6,554 nt of DNA from an uncultured Lachnospiraceae bacterium. Lineage in GTDB: Bacteria; Bacillota; Clostridia; Lachnospirales; Lachnospiraceae. The translations under genes and the position numbers were made by a program. The stretch spans positions 1 to 6,554 of the forward strand of contig CALYVE010000100.1 in the NCBI GenBank assembly GCA_945492935.1, given 5' to 3'. The notes beneath the pieces are model-generated. The model ran no database searches. It was not told the origin of the DNA and saw nothing but the letters and a program-made list of their open reading frames with translations. Positions 5,231 through 6,554 of the stretch are shown here, piece after piece; the stretch's first letter is position 1; every line of letters begins with the position of its first letter.

Positions 5231-6554
5231 TTAATCTAACACTACGGTATTACCGGTCATTTCGTATGTTGAAAGCTTATCCGGGTCATACATATAGGCG
5301 TAAATGAAACCTGCTAACTCTCGTGCATTACCGGATGAATATCCGTTTGGAATTACACAGGTAACGGATACTTCCGGTGCTTCAAATGGTGCATATGAAA
5401 TATACAAAGCATGATTGGAACGAACCTCACTCTCCTGCGCTGTACCTGTTTTACCGGCAACAGCAACATCAACCTGTTTTACAAGTTCATCATTTGGAGT
5501 GTGATATTGTACAACTCGGCGCATACCGTTATGAACGGTTGTCCATGTTGATTCACTGATATCTGCCAATGTGTTTCGAACTTCGGCCTGATTATCCTCA
5601 ATCAGATTACCATCGGAATCACATACTTTGTCAATTAATGTTAAATTATAACATATACCACTGTTTGCAACCGTTGTAACATACCTTGAAATTTGCGCCG
5701 GTGTGTATGCATTTGTACCCTGCCCGATACAGCTTCGAACAGCATCGCGGTTTGAAACATTCGGAGCTGATTCCGGAAGTTCAACTCCCGATACATCTGT
5801 AAGACCAAACATATCAACATATTTCGTAAGTCTTTCAAGACCATACGAATCAGAATAACGACCCATATCCGTTGTTGCCAAGTTAAATCCGACATTGTAG
5901 AAATAAATGTTACACGAATCCTGAATTGCATATTCCGCAGACAAAGATCCATGACCACCGCGTAACCAGCAATGTGCCTCCGGTGTGATTTGATCAAAGG
6001 TTCCGCTACAGAAGAAATAATCTTCCGGTGTCATAATACCTTCTGTCAAACCGGCAACCGTAGAAAGTGGTTTGAATGTTGAACCCGGTGCTGTCTTTTG
6101 TTGAACAGCACGATTTACCAATGGCGTAGTCGTATCTTCCAGGAGCTTGGCATAATATGCACTATCTACTTCGTTCGTCAGGTAATTGATATCATAGCTT
6201 GGGTAAGATACCATCGCTAAAACATCACCGTTGTTTACATCCGTAACAACAACAGAACCGGAACATGGATCCAATCCTAACATCGCAGGAGTAAGCTCGA
6301 GATTTTTGATTTTTCGTTGAAAAAATTCAAAGGCATCGATTTCTCCGTTTCGATATGCTTCGTAATCAAGGTCGTTTTTGTAATCAAGAACACCTTGTAA
6401 TTGTAATAATTGAATAACACTCGAACCAGAAATTTCGCTTAATTTTATCATGCTTTTAATAATCTGTTTGTCGAATTCTGCATCCTCGCGCAAATATTTT
6501 AATGCATAATCACATACTAATTCATAGATTTCGTCATTATCATAATATGCTGTA
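5231..6554 (-). CDS. mrdA: Penicillin-binding protein 2 (elongation-specific peptidoglycan D,D-transpeptidase), C-terminal part, cut by the right edge
   Basis: Class B penicillin-binding protein that cross-links new peptidoglycan during side-wall growth, on the outer face of the membrane, paired with RodA. The frame is open to the right edge and stops with TAA at 5233-5231, so about 440 C-terminal residues are visible; the N-terminal membrane anchor and dimerisation domain lie outside. All three active-site motifs are present: SxxK as STFK (serine codon 6082-6080, lysine 6073-6071), SxN as SCN (about 5917-5909) and KTG as KTGTAQ (from 5452). The conserved GxVVVTDVNNGDVLAMVSYPSYD-type strand that opens the transpeptidase domain is near 6260-6190. 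Before it come about 90 residues of charged, helix-like sequence (6554-6290), probably the helical insert seen in Lachnospiraceae PBP2. The TTG at 6493 is internal, not a start. Assignment to PBP2 rather than a divisome or sporulation paralogue rests on the rodA/min context and is an inference, but a strong one. Confidence 0.92.
   Translation of the reverse strand, partial: TAYYDNDEIYELVCDYALKYLREDAEFDKQIIKSMIKLSEISGSSVIQLLQLQGVLDYKNDLDYEAYRNGEIDAFEFFQRKIKNLELTPAMLGLDPCSGSVVVTDVNNGDVLAMVSYPSYDINYLTNEVDSAYYAKLLEDTTTPLVNRAVQQKTAPGSTFKPLSTVAGLTEGIMTPEDYFFCSGTFDQITPEAHCWLRGGHGSLSAEYAIQDSCNIYFYNVGFNLATTDMGRYSDSYGLERLTKYVDMFGLTDVSGVELPESAPNVSNRDAVRSCIGQGTNAYTPAQISRYVTTVANSGICYNLTLIDKVCDSDGNLIEDNQAEVRNTLADISESTWTTVHNGMRRVVQYHTPNDELVKQVDVAVAGKTGTAQESEVRSNHALYISYAPFEAPEVSVTCVIPNGYSSGNARELAGFIYAYMYDPDKLSTYEMTGNTVVLD

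Larger units (their letters stand above)
1..6554 (-). other. Continuous cell-shape/division operon segment (mrdA-minC-minD-rodA-mgsA-dac-hlyD-like)
   Basis: Seven consecutive minus-strand genes have junctions of 16 bp, 0 bp, minus 32 bp, 11 bp, 19 bp and 25 bp. None of these gaps can hold a promoter plus leader or a hairpin terminator with a U-tract, so a single transcript is likely. No gene-free stretch approaches 300 bases. The first four bases of the window, after the last stop, are too short to interpret. Promoter and terminator must lie outside the window. In related Clostridia, mreBCD usually precede this block and division genes of the sepF type often follow; that is recalled knowledge, not seen here. 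Confidence 0.75.

Noticed and set aside
5641..5997. 118-codon minus-strand open frame inside the PBP2 gene
   Set aside because: It is out of frame within the transpeptidase domain between the SxxK and KTG motifs and its translation resembles no protein family; it is a shadow.
6491..6493. TTG as a start codon for a separate transpeptidase
   Set aside because: The frame stays open upstream to the window edge with plausible PBP2-like sequence, and no ribosome site precedes the TTG.
1..6554. Mobile elements, CRISPR arrays, tRNA or riboswitch structures
   Set aside because: The window is filled by seven contiguous coding genes with gaps of at most 25 bp; I saw no direct repeat array, inverted terminal repeats, transposase or RNA gene.

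Overview
The window is one run of seven genes, all on the minus strand, so it reads from the right edge to the left edge. AT-rich composition, gene order and protein character point to a low-GC Firmicute of class Clostridia, most likely a Lachnospiraceae-type anaerobe. This rests on recognising the layout and the proteins, not on a database search. The genes are packed tightly: gaps are 25 bp or less, and two junctions abut or overlap. Every start has a Shine-Dalgarno-like element, though the one before rodA is weak. No promoter or terminator is visible, so the window is probably an internal slice of a longer cell-shape and division operon. The upstream part (mreB, mreC, mreD and the start of the PBP2 gene in related genomes) lies beyond the right edge.

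In transcription order: (1) 6554-5231, the C-terminal half of penicillin-binding protein 2 (mrdA), the elongation transpeptidase, cut by the window edge. (2) 5214-4711, minC, short and missing the usual C-terminal end. (3) 4710-3907, minD, the membrane-cycling ATPase. (4) 3938-2820, rodA, the SEDS glycosyltransferase partner of PBP2, whose start overlaps the end of minD. (5) 2808-2410, mgsA, methylglyoxal synthase. (6) 2390-1410, a membrane-anchored D-Ala-D-Ala carboxypeptidase. (7) 1384-5, a membrane-anchored HlyD-like adaptor protein with no transporter partner in view.

Functionally this is a wall-growth and division-site module. RodA polymerises glycan strands, PBP2 cross-links them, the carboxypeptidase trims the pentapeptides, and MinCD restricts FtsZ assembly to the right place. 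Methylglyoxal synthase and the HlyD-like protein are the two members whose link to shape is not obvious.

I found no new mobile, defence or RNA system. The most notable signal is an unusual Min module. No minE lies between minD and rodA in any frame, MinC ends where the last strands of its beta-helix should be and has KNGQ where RSGQ is expected, and MinD carries a strongly basic aromatic tail that runs into rodA. The methylglyoxal synthase also has Glu at the position of the catalytic Asp71 of the E. coli enzyme.
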